Shown here: in pieces, positions 41,992 to 52,253 of the stretch
Layout: each line of letters opens with the position of its first letter
How positions within the stretch are numbered: the stretch's first letter is position 1
Source of the DNA: a bacterium
Lineage (GTDB): Bacteria; Electryoneota; RPQS01
Length of the DNA: 64,000 nucleotides
NCBI GenBank assembly: GCA_013360195.1
Contig: JABWCQ010000010.1
Coordinates: forward strand, 62,001 to 126,000
Reading direction: 5' to 3'
Program-made: the position numbers and the translations under genes
The notes under the pieces: model-generated
The model's input: only the letters and a program-made list of their open reading frames with translations
What the model was told of the DNA's origin: nothing
Databases searched by the model: none

Positions 41992-43780
41992 AATCAATCT
42001 CGAGCGCACGCTCGACAGCCTTTAGAGCATCGTAATTCTTCCCCAACCTTGCCAGCGCAACCGCCATGTTGTGATGCGCCTCTGCGCGATTCGGATTCAG
42101 GCGGACAATATCGTTCTGCAGAAATAACGCGCGTTTGTTATCTCCCGCCTGAGTAGCTCGTCCTGCCTCCTTCTCAAGCAGAGGAATCCACTCCGGATCC
42201 GCTCGGTTCATCACAATCTGATACAATCTCCATTGCGAACGATACAGATTGCCGCAGTTGACCAGCGTCATCTTGTGCGGCCACACCGGCTTGTTGTTTG
42301 GAAACGTTTTAATCAGCAAGCTGTCTGATGACATCAGATGCAGCCACACGCTATCCAGGCGCAGCTCGTAGAATTGAACGAACAGGCTTTTTAGCTCATC
42401 GCCGCTGGAGGCTACAAAGAACTCCGTGTTATCCCACAAGCCTGCGAGATCAATTGCCTGAGACCGCGAGGTTGTCACCAACGGGGTCCCAATGTGCGGC
42501 AGCAACCGTTCCTCATGGTCGCGTGACTCCACCATGCGGGCGTACACGACAACACCGGAGTGAATGCCTTGAATCAATGACAACAAAACAAGCGCGTTAA
42601 ACGCCGTTGACCTGTGCAGGTTGGCCTTGTACAAGGCGATGACAAACAACGGCGCGGCAAACAGCAGCAGTCGCGGTCCCCAGTGCACTCCGGTTGATTG
42701 CGGCAGCAGAAGGATTCCCACTGCGAGCGCGGCAAACGCATAAGGCATTGCCTTGGTTCGCCATGCATCCCGCTTCGTTACCAGCCACAGCATCCACGGC
42801 ATTGCGAATGCAATGGAGCCTGTTGATAACATCGCGAAAGGCGGATAGCTGCGCTCCCAGACCACTTTGACTATCATGAACGCGTACACCGATACGCCGA
42901 GCCAACCAAGAAGCCGGAAAACGCGTGGAGTGCCTTCTTTATCTAGAACGAAAAGTGAAACAAGCAGAATTGCAATCAGAATTCCTGAGACATAGAGATT
43001 TGGACCGATTGAAAAAACCGTATCTATAACAGCCGTCACGCGAGTGCTGAGCGACCAGTCCGCGTGACTTCTATTCAAGAGAACCTGCCGGAACACCTCA
43101 TCTGTCCCTGCCCACATAATAAGAGTGCCAAAACAAACGGCGCTTCCCGCAAGGAGAAGCATGCCTTCCTTGATTCTTCTCGTATGTAACATGTAGATCA
43201 TTCCCGCAAGCAGGAGTAATCCATGTTCAGGCCTCAGCATTGTCGCCGCCGCAAGCAAAATTCCGCAGACGGCCGCCAAAGCCGTGTGAATATGTTCTTT
43301 ACAAAGCAAAGCGATCAGCGCGATCGTCGAGAGGCAAAGCGCAAATCCATGCTCCCACGGAACAAGCCCATAGAATGTCAACGGCAGCAGCACGAATCCC
43401 CATGCAAGTCTTGCAGCGAAGAATGTCCACCCAACACCGATGGCGATTATCGCCGTCACGACTAATAACGCCCGACGAGAGAACTCCCCTTCGATACCGG
43501 CAAGCATTCTTGAAAAAGGAGAAAACCCAGGCGCAACCCCATTTTCTATTCGCTCCGCAAATGGCTCGACAAACACCGGATAAGCAGCAGAGTTGGAAAG
43601 TTTCCCACGAAGTGTGTCATCCGGAATCGGACTGCCGAACATTCCTTGCCCGCGTGTTGCGGATATGGACTTGATTCCATCATCAATCGTCCAATAGCCC
43701 GTCGGCTGCCAAACCGCCAGGCCCATCAACACCACCGACCAGAGGATGATCAGATTGCGGGGAGAGTGTTCATTAAACAT
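41933..43780 (-). CDS. Polytopic membrane protein with C-terminal TPR
   Basis: 615 residues from ATG 43780; a TTG at 43792 lies in the upstream terminator stem and is less likely. About 11 transmembrane segments occupy residues 12-420 (IILWSVVLMGLAVW, FVLLPLTFYGLVPW, and others). A luminal acidic motif (YWTIDDGIKSI) lies in the first loop, as in GT39-like or dolichyl-phosphate-mannose-type membrane transferases, but sequence support for that family is weak. The last 70 residues are two TPR units (AEAHHNMAVALARLGKNYDALKAVERAL). It converges on the previous gene with a 59-bp overlap. Confidence 0.68.
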   Translation of the reverse strand: MFNEHSPRNLIILWSVVLMGLAVWQPTGYWTIDDGIKSISATRGQGMFGSPIPDDTLRGKLSNSAAYPVFVEPFAERIENGVAPGFSPFSRMLAGIEGEFSRRALLVVTAIIAIGVGWTFFAARLAWGFVLLPLTFYGLVPWEHGFALCLSTIALIALLCKEHIHTALAAVCGILLAAATMLRPEHGLLLLAGMIYMLHTRRIKEGMLLLAGSAVCFGTLIMWAGTDEVFRQVLLNRSHADWSLSTRVTAVIDTVFSIGPNLYVSGILIAILLVSLFVLDKEGTPRVFRLLGWLGVSVYAFMIVKVVWERSYPPFAMLSTGSIAFAMPWMLWLVTKRDAWRTKAMPYAFAALAVGILLLPQSTGVHWGPRLLLFAAPLFVIALYKANLHRSTAFNALVLLSLIQGIHSGVVVYARMVESRDHEERLLPHIGTPLVTTSRSQAIDLAGLWDNTEFFVASSGDELKSLFVQFYELRLDSVWLHLMSSDSLLIKTFPNNKPVWPHKMTLVNCGNLYRSQWRLYQIVMNRADPEWIPLLEKEAGRATQAGDNKRALFLQNDIVRLNPNRAEAHHNMAVALARLGKNYDALKAVERALEIDSTLRPAQALRDRLQAAEAN

Positions 43781-43792
43781 GGTTAGAAACAA

Positions 43793-43820
43793 GAGCCGCG
43801 GGACGTCTGTTCCGCGGCTC
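43793..43820 (-). terminator. Hairpin after the lipoprotein gene of the TonB receptor operon
   Basis: A 9-bp stem (GAGCCGCGG / CCGCGGCTC) with a 10-nt loop and a short TTGTTT tail, 30 bp after the stop at 43850. It separates the operon from the membrane protein gene. Confidence 0.7.
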
Positions 43821-43849
43821 CAGTGTATTAAATGCGGAGACTCTTCTGA

Positions 43850-45991
43850 TTAATTGAAGCTGAAGTCGAGGTTCTGATTAAAGAACAACAGCTCATTTGC
43901 AATCAACAAACTGACTGCCGGTACATCACCAAGTATCGGATGAGTGTACAGCTCGTTCTTCATGTACGACAGCGGGAACGTAAAGAAGCAGCTCCGGAAC
44001 CGCGGCGTCGCAAAAATGCGCGTGCGAATCGTCTCTCCGACTTGAATTATTTCAATCGTTCCGTCGTACTTGATGAAGTTCAGTGCTATCGGCTCATCAT
44101 GGTCAGCGGAAAGAGGTATGAAACGATACGTTACTTCGAGCGTATCGGCCGTTGTCCATTCACCACCACCGACCGGAATGGACGCAAAAATCCGCCACTT
44201 CGGTTGAAGCAAGTTTGAACTGATATTGCGCACGTGCATGAACTCGCCGTTGACGCCACGCGAAACATTGCGAATCGTTGAAGCCGACAACAACGGCAAA
44301 GTCTCATCCAAAGGAATCAAGGCAACCGTTGTCTCGTTTGACCAATTCGTATCCACCGCACAGTCGTAATTCTCAACAAGGTTCGTGTACAGCGACGTGT
44401 CAGCGGTGCTTGACTTGTAATTGTACAAGGTAATCGCGAAGTCAAAGTTCACCGGCGCGTTGGATCGTCCGAAGTACTCGATTTCCGGCGGGTAGGTCAC
44501 CCCCTGATTCAAATAACGCAGCTTGGACACCATGTTCGAATCAATATTCAAATCCGGATACTGCGGGTCGCCGGCCACTGCGCCGACAAAATCCGCGATT
44601 CCGGAATTAACGACGTTGTTACTGTAAACTGCTTTCGAACGAATGGCAAAGATGTTGAAGTACTCGCGCAGGAAGTCGTTTGGCGCTGTACCGACAGCGC
44701 GATTCAACGATTTATTGAACAATCTGCGGCCAGTGTACATTACATTACCACCGACATTCATGTAGTCGGCCAGTACTTTCGTGTAGGCCGTTGCTTCAGC
44801 CGCCGTCCTGCCCGGCGATGAATTATCGTCATCGATAATCCAGACTACCGCAAACTGGCTGATGTATTCGTAAGACAACACATCTCCGTCAACATTATCC
44901 AACCAGGCAATGCTGTCAAAATCAAAATGGCGTATTGGCGGCGATCCTGGCGGCTGAGCAATTGGCGCAAGCGTGTTGGCGATATCGATTGCATCGCGCA
45001 GCACTCCGCCTGTACCGTTTACTCCAAGATAGAACGCTTTCAAGGTGTCGGCGTCAATACCGCCGCGATTCAGTTCAAGCGCAGAGGGCGGTCGATTCTC
45101 ATTGACAATCAACAGCTGCCCGGTCAACTGGGGCTTTACCACTGTGAAAGTGGCATGCGCCATGTTATTTGCCAGCGTGAACCCGTCATCGCGCACCCGA
45201 ACATAAAACGTATAATTGCCGCTCTCAAGTCCGTAGAATGCAATCTGAGTCTCGTTGCCCCAGTTGCTCCAGCCGGCGCGATACCCGACGACATGATTAC
45301 TGTCATTTCTGACCGGGAGCGCGATCGAGTCGCCTTGGCCGTTAACAAGCGCATAGCTGAACTGGAGAGGAATCACATTAGACGTGCGTGAATCCGGATC
45401 GCTGCCCTGCCAGAGCAGGCGTAGCCCGTTGTAAGTAATAGTCAACGTGTCGCCGACAAGCTGCGTATCCGCGATTGCCACAACGGTATCATAGTCCGTG
45501 CTTGTGCTCTCCGCCCAGCGCAACTGAGGCGTGTTCGGCGGCTGATTGGAACGGAAAAATGTTCTCGCCGCGATCGTTGACTTCGCACCAAGATTGTCCA
45601 CCGAGCGCACAAGGAAGATGTGCTCCGTCACTTCGCCGACCTCCGTCAGCAAGTATATCTGCTCGCTGGCCTCTTCGGTCAACGTCCAGATATTTGCATC
45701 CGCAATTGTATTCAAATAGGCTTGAAACGCGGCGTCGCCCGCTCGATAAGCGTTCAACGCTTCCTCGGAGACATCGTCGTAATATTCAAAACCCGTCACA
45801 AATCCGTCCGGGTCGAATCCCTGCCAGTAAATGATTGGAGCATAGGAAAACTCCGTGCTGTCAACGGGGAAATTCACGAATCGCACGGTCGGAGATTGGT
45901 TCGAACTCGGCGTGTCGTTCAACCTGTCACAGCCGACAGCAAGAGCCATCAGCAAACCTGTGAATAAAAGTATTTTTGTATTTCGGGACAT
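43850..45991 (-). CDS. Large surface lipoprotein with Ig-like N-terminal region
   Basis: 713 residues. Lipobox LAVGC (Cys21) after a short signal. Residues about 35-135 and 160-290 look like Ig/Fn-like beta domains (SPTVRFVNFPVDSTEFSYAPIIYWQGFDPDG). A central segment (about 300-480) resembles a GATase/DUF4350-like Rossmann fold: LLIVNENRP, FAVVWIIDDDNSS, LADYMNVGGNVMYTGRRLF. The C-terminal 150 residues are beta-rich. Last gene of the TonB receptor unit, 15 bp after the PorV-like gene. Function unknown. Confidence 0.75.
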   Translation of the reverse strand: MSRNTKILLFTGLLMALAVGCDRLNDTPSSNQSPTVRFVNFPVDSTEFSYAPIIYWQGFDPDGFVTGFEYYDDVSEEALNAYRAGDAAFQAYLNTIADANIWTLTEEASEQIYLLTEVGEVTEHIFLVRSVDNLGAKSTIAARTFFRSNQPPNTPQLRWAESTSTDYDTVVAIADTQLVGDTLTITYNGLRLLWQGSDPDSRTSNVIPLQFSYALVNGQGDSIALPVRNDSNHVVGYRAGWSNWGNETQIAFYGLESGNYTFYVRVRDDGFTLANNMAHATFTVVKPQLTGQLLIVNENRPPSALELNRGGIDADTLKAFYLGVNGTGGVLRDAIDIANTLAPIAQPPGSPPIRHFDFDSIAWLDNVDGDVLSYEYISQFAVVWIIDDDNSSPGRTAAEATAYTKVLADYMNVGGNVMYTGRRLFNKSLNRAVGTAPNDFLREYFNIFAIRSKAVYSNNVVNSGIADFVGAVAGDPQYPDLNIDSNMVSKLRYLNQGVTYPPEIEYFGRSNAPVNFDFAITLYNYKSSTADTSLYTNLVENYDCAVDTNWSNETTVALIPLDETLPLLSASTIRNVSRGVNGEFMHVRNISSNLLQPKWRIFASIPVGGGEWTTADTLEVTYRFIPLSADHDEPIALNFIKYDGTIEIIQVGETIRTRIFATPRFRSCFFTFPLSYMKNELYTHPILGDVPAVSLLIANELLFFNQNLDFSFN

Positions 45992-46006
45992 GATTCTCTC
46001 CGCGGA

Positions 46007-47092
46007 TTACAGCAGGTGCTTGGTGAAGCGATAGCCCAGCGAGAAACGATGGATGTTCTCAAGGAACGAAATGCCCGTGAATGCGTAGTCAATCGTTAGG
46101 CCTGCTTTCGCCAGATTCAATCCCGCACCAATCGTCGCGCCGTTGCCGAAAAACGTGCCGTTGCGGCTGAATAACGGAAACTCGTAAAACGGATTGTCCC
46201 CGGATGCGTCCTCACCTGCATTAATAGCAGCGCGATACTCGTCCCAGGATTTGCGTGACCAACCGTTCAACTTCTTGCCCGCACGCAAAAACACCGTATT
46301 CATGTACCCGTATTCCAGACCGAAGTTATAGACTTCCAAATTGTCGTTAGGATGCGACCAGGCCATTGAGGCAAGCAACGAATGAGTACCCAGCGAATCC
46401 GAACCGTTCCACCAGTCGCGGTCGTTCGTGTTCACAAGATACATCGAAGCTCCAAACGTAAAATTCATCGGCAGGGGAAACTCCTCGTTCACGAACTTCA
46501 TGTCCGGACCGAAATTCGACGTCAACATCGCCAACCGGACTGTCTTCCAGCCCGTGTCATAAAATGTGCCGACGTCCGCCGCCCAACCTGTCGCGGACTT
46601 GTCTGCCAAAGTCTCATTGACAAGTTTCAGCGTTCCTCCAACCGAGAACTTGTCGGTCAGCATTTGACTGTAGGACAACCCCACGGCCAAGTCACCCGCT
46701 GTAAACGTCCGGCCTGTGCCGTCCGGCATTTCCGGTGTGGTTTCCTTCATTTCATCGGTTGTCAAATAGCTCACCGAGGCTGCCATCGTACCGTTTAGTT
46801 TTTCGACCGGTTGCGATACGCCAAGATAACCATACTGCAATCCTGCCGCGTAATCTATCCAGCTGACCACCGCTTCAGGTTTTTCCAGACGAGCTAGTGC
46901 GCCCGGATTGTGCCAGATAGCGCTGGCATCTGTGGCAACCGCCACGTAGGCCTCGCCCATGCCGACCGCGCGGCACGACGGGCTTATCTTCAAAAACTGT
47001 ACGCCGGCGGTGCCGACCTTTGCCTGAGCCCACAGCATCGAGGGAGCGATCAGACAGGCCAAAAGCAGTCCGAATAGTCGCCAACGCTTCAT
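46007..47092 (-). CDS. PorV/UPF0164-family outer-membrane protein
   Basis: 361 residues from ATG 47092, 7 nt after AAGGA. A signal peptide (cleavage at WAQA) is followed by the family start: GTAGVQFLKISPSCRAVGMGEAYVAVATDASAI then WHNPGALA. The rest alternates like a FadL-related barrel and ends SLGYRFTKHLL. In type IX systems PorV shuttles cargo bearing C-terminal sorting domains to the attachment complex; many FCB genomes have several paralogues beside cargo genes, as here, where the neighbouring 996-residue gene ends in a sorting domain. Confidence 0.85.
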   Translation of the reverse strand: MKRWRLFGLLLACLIAPSMLWAQAKVGTAGVQFLKISPSCRAVGMGEAYVAVATDASAIWHNPGALARLEKPEAVVSWIDYAAGLQYGYLGVSQPVEKLNGTMAASVSYLTTDEMKETTPEMPDGTGRTFTAGDLAVGLSYSQMLTDKFSVGGTLKLVNETLADKSATGWAADVGTFYDTGWKTVRLAMLTSNFGPDMKFVNEEFPLPMNFTFGASMYLVNTNDRDWWNGSDSLGTHSLLASMAWSHPNDNLEVYNFGLEYGYMNTVFLRAGKKLNGWSRKSWDEYRAAINAGEDASGDNPFYEFPLFSRNGTFFGNGATIGAGLNLAKAGLTIDYAFTGISFLENIHRFSLGYRFTKHLL

Positions 47093-47134
47093 GTGCACAT
47101 CCTTCCGTCTATGAACACGATTCTAAATTCTGGG

Positions 47135-50125
47135 TTAACGGATAATGACGAACTTGCCTGTCGTAATCGAATGATCCGAAAGATCTTCGACACTGAACAG
47201 GTAAAGTCCTGACACTACTTGCTGATTGTTGCGGGAATTCAAATCCCACTTTTCCGAATTCAAGCTTGCCCACGAACTCCGGTCGCCGTCCGTGTTGTGA
47301 GGGATTACCTGCACGAGGTCACCGGCCGTAGTGAAAATGCGAATCAACGCCTTCTCGGGGAGATTCATGAATTCTATACGCCGGTCAACCTGTGGAAAGA
47401 AATCGTTCGTTCCGTCATTCTGATTTTCCCACGATTGACCGCGATAGTCCGAAGTATAATCTTGATACGCGCGGTACGGATTTGGCACAACGGTAACCTC
47501 ACGACGCTCTGACCCGGCGGGTGCAAGCAACACCGCATTCGCGGTGGCGCGTGTGCTAAGCGTGGTCAAGCCCGACTTCGGATCACCGTAGTCGAACGCA
47601 GTCACGGCATAGTATCTCGGTGCCAAAGTTTGCGCAGGTATCCGGTACTCATAAATGCCCTCGTACGCGCTCAGGATTTCATCGATTCCCGTGTTCGGGC
47701 CAACCGGACCGAGTGTGCCATGCACACCGATAATTGTCGTGTCCGGCGCGAGCGTATCCGGACGACTTGTCTGCACAGGAACCGTCATCATCGAATCCGA
47801 GCCATCGGCAAAATAGGCGTAATCCTCAACGTCAAATTGAGCCAGCAGCTCGAAGCTGTTTTCTTGATTCACCGTTGCGACGTGAATGCGATACCCTTCG
47901 AAGTCCTGCAGACGGCTGAACGGATCCCTGTAGGTCGGCGCCTCCGAAGAACGCTTCGACCAGCGCAGAATCACTTCCTTGTCGCGCAGCTCGTAGCCGA
48001 GACCGCCCGTCGCACATTGACCCTCGGGTGTAATCTTCACAATGCCGCCCTGATGCTGCGCAGAATTGTATGTATTCGGCACGCACTCGATCAACGCAGG
48101 AATCGGCGGAGGCGGAGGACCCGTAAAATCAGGAATGCCGTCACCCATATCCAGAACACCGTTTCCACTCATCCAGCCCATGTCCCACGGACCAAGCTGA
48201 AGCGGATGAAACGCGTTGAAGGCATAAACGAGATCCTGCGGAATGATGTTGTCTTCTGAAGTCACCGGGAACGGCGTTCTGCCCTGGAGAATTGGATTGT
48301 TGTCGACATCAGTGACGCGGCCGTCGCGTTCACCTTCATCAGGTCCGGTGTACCAGCCGACCGTAATGGTCGCGCCGCCCATTCCCAATAGGTTGGCGCC
48401 AATGAAGTACGTCACTTCAATACTGTCAACGCCCGGAGGACGGACACCGTAGATACCGTCCCGGCCGACGTCTTCGCCGTACCACCCGTCTCCGGTATCT
48501 AGAATTCCATCACCCTGAGAACTGTCCGCATCCAAGCTATCCGGATCGCCGTCAAATCCCCAGTCGAAAATCGGCGTGTCGAACATACGATTGTCGTACA
48601 CATCCTTCGCCCAGCGCGCATTGTCTTTCAAATCACGGAAGTCGAACTTCGACGTGTCAATATTCGTGTTGTTCGTTTGCGGATTATTGGGATTGTGGAA
48701 GTTCTCACCACCGACATAGGCAATCGTCATCTTGAACTTCTCACCCGGATTCAGTCGGTAAATATCATTTCCTGCGCCATCAGTGAAGTCATAGATTCCG
48801 AGCGGCCCCCAAGACAGCAGGTAGCGCGTGTCATATCCGTTTGCGATATCTTCCGCGGTCGCAGGGTCAACCACACCCGCATCGGAGAAGATTTGCACAG
48901 GATACCCGGAGTACTTGTACAGTTCCGAGTCCGCCAGAACAACGCCTGCGGACAGCTCATCCACTGACGTCTGCCAAAAGTCAAATTCGCCGTTGCTCAT
49001 CAGCTGATACTTGTGTGCGTCACCTTCCGGTGTGCCCCAGGTCGCCGTCCAGCCCATACCCAGACTATCACGGTCGGCATATGCCTCCCAGGCCGGGCCG
49101 TAATCGAGGTTGACGTCACCATTGGGATTGTACCAGTTAAAAGACGTGAATAGTCGCGGGTTCGGCGCCCGAATGACACGTGTGCCGGTTACATGAGGAA
49201 TCGTAAACGGCCCGCCGAACGTCTGGTCCGGATAGCCGTCGTTATCGGCAATCCATGCCACGTCAATGCGCACTTTTGTCGTGTCGCCTTCAGCACTGAT
49301 TTCATCAACTTCGCGAACAAAACCGCAAATATCGTCCGTGTGTTCGTTGTTGTCGCCCGCGACGCCGCAGTCTGCGTCAACATATAAACCGACATAAACG
49401 TTCTTCAGAAAGTTCGATGCGATATTCTCGATTTCGTAATCAATAATTATGAAATCCTCCGCAAATGCCTGACTGAACGAATACGACTTTTGAGTGATTT
49501 TGATACCAAGCGGGCGATGCGGGCCGTCGTCCGGATCATCGCGAACAAACAACTCTTCGGTCAACGTGTCAGCCATAGTCGCCACGAAATCCTGATCGGA
49601 AACCGCCAATGAATCATAAACAACTTCGCCAAAGCAGTTCGTGAATCCGGGGCGGTTAGAACGCTCAATAATTCCGCTGCCGGGCAAGCCTGCTTCCGGC
49701 GCGTGAAATTCGTTGATGGACGGGTTTTGCCAGCCGTCCGTACCCACCGAGACGCGCGTCGTGAAAAATCCGTCCTCTTCAATCAACGCGCCAATCCACA
49801 GCGCGCCTTGAAACAGATATTGTTGTCCCGAACCGCCGGGGAACTCGCACTGCGGCGCCCAATTTCCCGGAGGACACGGATCATCCAGCGCACCGGTCTG
49901 TGAAGGACCGTCGTTGCCAAAATAGCCGTAGTTCGTGATGTTCATCCACATTTTGCCGGCATCATGCACGCGGTTTTGATCATCAGGGTTGGCCACGTCC
50001 AAATGACGCACCGGCCCGCGAATGTCTCCTCTTGAGTACGGCATGTTTCGTGCCGTCACAAGTCCCGTGCAAAGCCCAAGCAAAAGTAGGGCGGTTAACA
50101 AAAATGTGTAGGTATTCCTGCGCAT
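47135..50125 (-). CDS. Very large secreted protein with C-terminal sorting-like domain
   Basis: 996 residues with a signal peptide (cleavage near VTARN). The main body is acidic and not assigned; it has Asp-rich turns of the DGDPDSLDADSSQGDGILD and GVLDMGDGIPD types that could bind calcium. A fibronectin-like stretch (residues about 730-860, RLQDFEGYRIHVATVN) precedes the tail: VTVVPNPYRAYQDY, MNLPEKALIRIFTTAGDLVQVI, and a terminal KFVIIR, a variant of the type IX-like sorting domain with PNPY in place of PNPFN. It lies between the beta-helix lipoprotein and PorV-like genes in one leftward run and is probably PorV cargo (inference). Confidence 0.8.
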   Translation of the reverse strand: MRRNTYTFLLTALLLLGLCTGLVTARNMPYSRGDIRGPVRHLDVANPDDQNRVHDAGKMWMNITNYGYFGNDGPSQTGALDDPCPPGNWAPQCEFPGGSGQQYLFQGALWIGALIEEDGFFTTRVSVGTDGWQNPSINEFHAPEAGLPGSGIIERSNRPGFTNCFGEVVYDSLAVSDQDFVATMADTLTEELFVRDDPDDGPHRPLGIKITQKSYSFSQAFAEDFIIIDYEIENIASNFLKNVYVGLYVDADCGVAGDNNEHTDDICGFVREVDEISAEGDTTKVRIDVAWIADNDGYPDQTFGGPFTIPHVTGTRVIRAPNPRLFTSFNWYNPNGDVNLDYGPAWEAYADRDSLGMGWTATWGTPEGDAHKYQLMSNGEFDFWQTSVDELSAGVVLADSELYKYSGYPVQIFSDAGVVDPATAEDIANGYDTRYLLSWGPLGIYDFTDGAGNDIYRLNPGEKFKMTIAYVGGENFHNPNNPQTNNTNIDTSKFDFRDLKDNARWAKDVYDNRMFDTPIFDWGFDGDPDSLDADSSQGDGILDTGDGWYGEDVGRDGIYGVRPPGVDSIEVTYFIGANLLGMGGATITVGWYTGPDEGERDGRVTDVDNNPILQGRTPFPVTSEDNIIPQDLVYAFNAFHPLQLGPWDMGWMSGNGVLDMGDGIPDFTGPPPPPIPALIECVPNTYNSAQHQGGIVKITPEGQCATGGLGYELRDKEVILRWSKRSSEAPTYRDPFSRLQDFEGYRIHVATVNQENSFELLAQFDVEDYAYFADGSDSMMTVPVQTSRPDTLAPDTTIIGVHGTLGPVGPNTGIDEILSAYEGIYEYRIPAQTLAPRYYAVTAFDYGDPKSGLTTLSTRATANAVLLAPAGSERREVTVVPNPYRAYQDYTSDYRGQSWENQNDGTNDFFPQVDRRIEFMNLPEKALIRIFTTAGDLVQVIPHNTDGDRSSWASLNSEKWDLNSRNNQQVVSGLYLFSVEDLSDHSITTGKFVIIR

Positions 50126-50192
50126 GTGCGAGAACCTCTATAGAATAAGGCAGGCGAACGCTGTTAGGCCTTCGCAATCAAAATTATTTCTC

Positions 50193-52205
50193 TTATCGTT
50201 GCGCCATCAAGCGCTGTATCATTCCCCGGCCAACCGCACCGGCGCCCGGGCCGCCCCATGCGCCGATGTCATTTCGCGAACCGTCAGGATCATTGTACTG
50301 CGAATCCGGGTGTCCGGAATTCACACAAGGAGAGGCGGCGGCAAGCCTGTAGGCATTGTCCGAGAACTGCGGATCCTGGCTGATACTCGCACCGACATCC
50401 AACGTGGCCGGCATATAATTGGCCGGATTCGTGTCCCGCAAACCGTTGTTCCAAATGTCGCAATAGTCAATAAACGGCAAAGACGACTGCTCTGCGAATA
50501 CACCATAACGTCCGCAGTGCGCAACGATATTGTTTAGCAGCGTCGGATTGCAGTTCTGCCGCATGTGAATTCCATAGTAGCCGCCACCCACAAACGTGTT
50601 GTTCACAATTAGCGGGCTGCAGAAATCCTCCATGGACAGCGTCGTAACGGAGCAGGCTTCGACAACGGTATTGAATATTTGTACGCCGTTTCCGACGTTG
50701 TTCATGGTGATGCCCTGTCCACGCGAACCGAATATTCTTGAATTCGATATAATCACGGAAGACGATAGCACCTGTACTGCCCACGCACCAACGTCTGTAA
50801 AAATGCACTCATCAAACACTACCGCACTATCGAGCGCGGTCGTGCCCGTAGCCACCTGCGCACCGCCGAGGAAGCCCGTGTTGAACTCACAATCCTCGAA
50901 CCGGACACCTGCCTTATTGACGGTCACGCGATTGAAGTCGTTCAGAATGAAATTTCTCAAGATCGAAGGCTCGTCACCACGATCAAGAAACAGCAAACCG
51001 CCGACGAAATCCTGATTCGCAGTTTGACAGGCACAAAGCTCCACGGGGCTGTTCGCAGTTCCCTCGACCAGCAATTTGCCGTATACTTCAAAATTGAACA
51101 GTCCTGTCGCCTCAATTTTTGCGCCCTCACCGATGACGACCGTTACACCCGGCGGTATTACGACATCGCACGACATGCGATACACACCTGCACTCAAGTT
51201 CGTCTCAAGCCGTCCGCGCAGTTCACCCGCCGCCTGTGCATAGGGTTTAGCTCCCATGTCGGCGCGAGTGCCGTCCGGATCCGGATCTGTTCCGACTGGA
51301 CCTGCATCTACGCACGGCGAGCACGATTGCAGCTCATAATTGGCAAACCGGGTCTGTAGGTCCTCCGCCGGATCGACAAACAACGGCAGAATGTCAATAT
51401 TGAAGTGCGAATCACACGAATCCAGATTCACATTAACCGTCGTCGGATCACCAAATATGCGGCGCGTTCCCGCTACTGTGTCGGGATTGTCGTTCGTCAT
51501 AATAAACGCCGGCGCGCTGTTATCAGAGATACAATTATACGAGATATCCAAGTCCTGCGGAAATACGCTGGAGTCGGCACGCACGCCGGACGCGTCATTT
51601 CGCGTGAATATATTGTAGCGAATGACGGGGCGGCTCGCACTGTTCGTAATGAACACCGCATTGTTTTGATTCTGCGTCACTATGCAGTGCTCAATCGTCG
51701 GACTGCTATTATTGATGGCCAGCATGCCCTTGTAGTTCTGCGCGTCACGGCCAATAGGAGTCAGTGTATCACTATCAAAGTACGCGCCATATGTGAATAT
51801 ACAATGACGGAACTCCGATCCTTCTGCCTGATTGTGCAGCTTGAAGCCCCGCCACTGCCCAAGGTCTGGGGACGTGTGCGCGCTCGTGAAAATGATCGGG
51901 CTTCCCGCCGTGCCTTGGGCGACAATCTTCCCCTGAACATCGATCCAGAACAGCCCGGCCACCATTATCTCCGTGCCCGGTTGCACCGTCACCGTTACCC
52001 CTTGCGGAATAACATAATTTGTGTCAATCAGATACGGCTTGTCTTGCGGCGCCAAAGTCACGTCGCTGGTCGGAGATTCCAGGCGAATCCCCTCCCTGAA
52101 CGGTGAAGGCGGGACAATCGGATTCGATTCGGGATCCGAACAACCCAGTATCACTAGCGCCGTTGCTGCACCGGCTAATGCGATCAAACGCAAAGTTGCG
52201 AACAT
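50193..52205 (-). CDS. Right-handed beta-helix lipoprotein
   Basis: 670 residues. Lipobox VILGC (Cys22). Two beta-helix blocks start with almost the same phrase, YVIPQGVTVTVQPGTEIMVAGLFWI (about 64-88) and DVVIPPGVTVVIGEGAKIEATGLFNF (about 345-370). Coil repeats such as SPTIEHCIVTQNQNNAVFI and NPTLLNNIVAHCGRYGVFA follow. The internal duplication implies two stacked helices. Such proteins bind or process polysaccharides; no catalytic site is evident. Its start is 48 bp after the TonB receptor stop, so it may be the receptor's surface partner. Confidence 0.85.
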   Translation of the reverse strand: MFATLRLIALAGAATALVILGCSDPESNPIVPPSPFREGIRLESPTSDVTLAPQDKPYLIDTNYVIPQGVTVTVQPGTEIMVAGLFWIDVQGKIVAQGTAGSPIIFTSAHTSPDLGQWRGFKLHNQAEGSEFRHCIFTYGAYFDSDTLTPIGRDAQNYKGMLAINNSSPTIEHCIVTQNQNNAVFITNSASRPVIRYNIFTRNDASGVRADSSVFPQDLDISYNCISDNSAPAFIMTNDNPDTVAGTRRIFGDPTTVNVNLDSCDSHFNIDILPLFVDPAEDLQTRFANYELQSCSPCVDAGPVGTDPDPDGTRADMGAKPYAQAAGELRGRLETNLSAGVYRMSCDVVIPPGVTVVIGEGAKIEATGLFNFEVYGKLLVEGTANSPVELCACQTANQDFVGGLLFLDRGDEPSILRNFILNDFNRVTVNKAGVRFEDCEFNTGFLGGAQVATGTTALDSAVVFDECIFTDVGAWAVQVLSSSVIISNSRIFGSRGQGITMNNVGNGVQIFNTVVEACSVTTLSMEDFCSPLIVNNTFVGGGYYGIHMRQNCNPTLLNNIVAHCGRYGVFAEQSSLPFIDYCDIWNNGLRDTNPANYMPATLDVGASISQDPQFSDNAYRLAAASPCVNSGHPDSQYNDPDGSRNDIGAWGGPGAGAVGRGMIQRLMAQR

Positions 52206-52253
52206 GTTTTATCTTGCTCCAGAAATCGTTTCTTGTGGGACCCGCAAGGCTGT

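Noticed and set aside
47630-48259. Plus-strand frame of 209 residues opposite the 996-residue secreted protein; similarly 51405-52106
   Set aside because: Arg-rich shadow translations without start signals.
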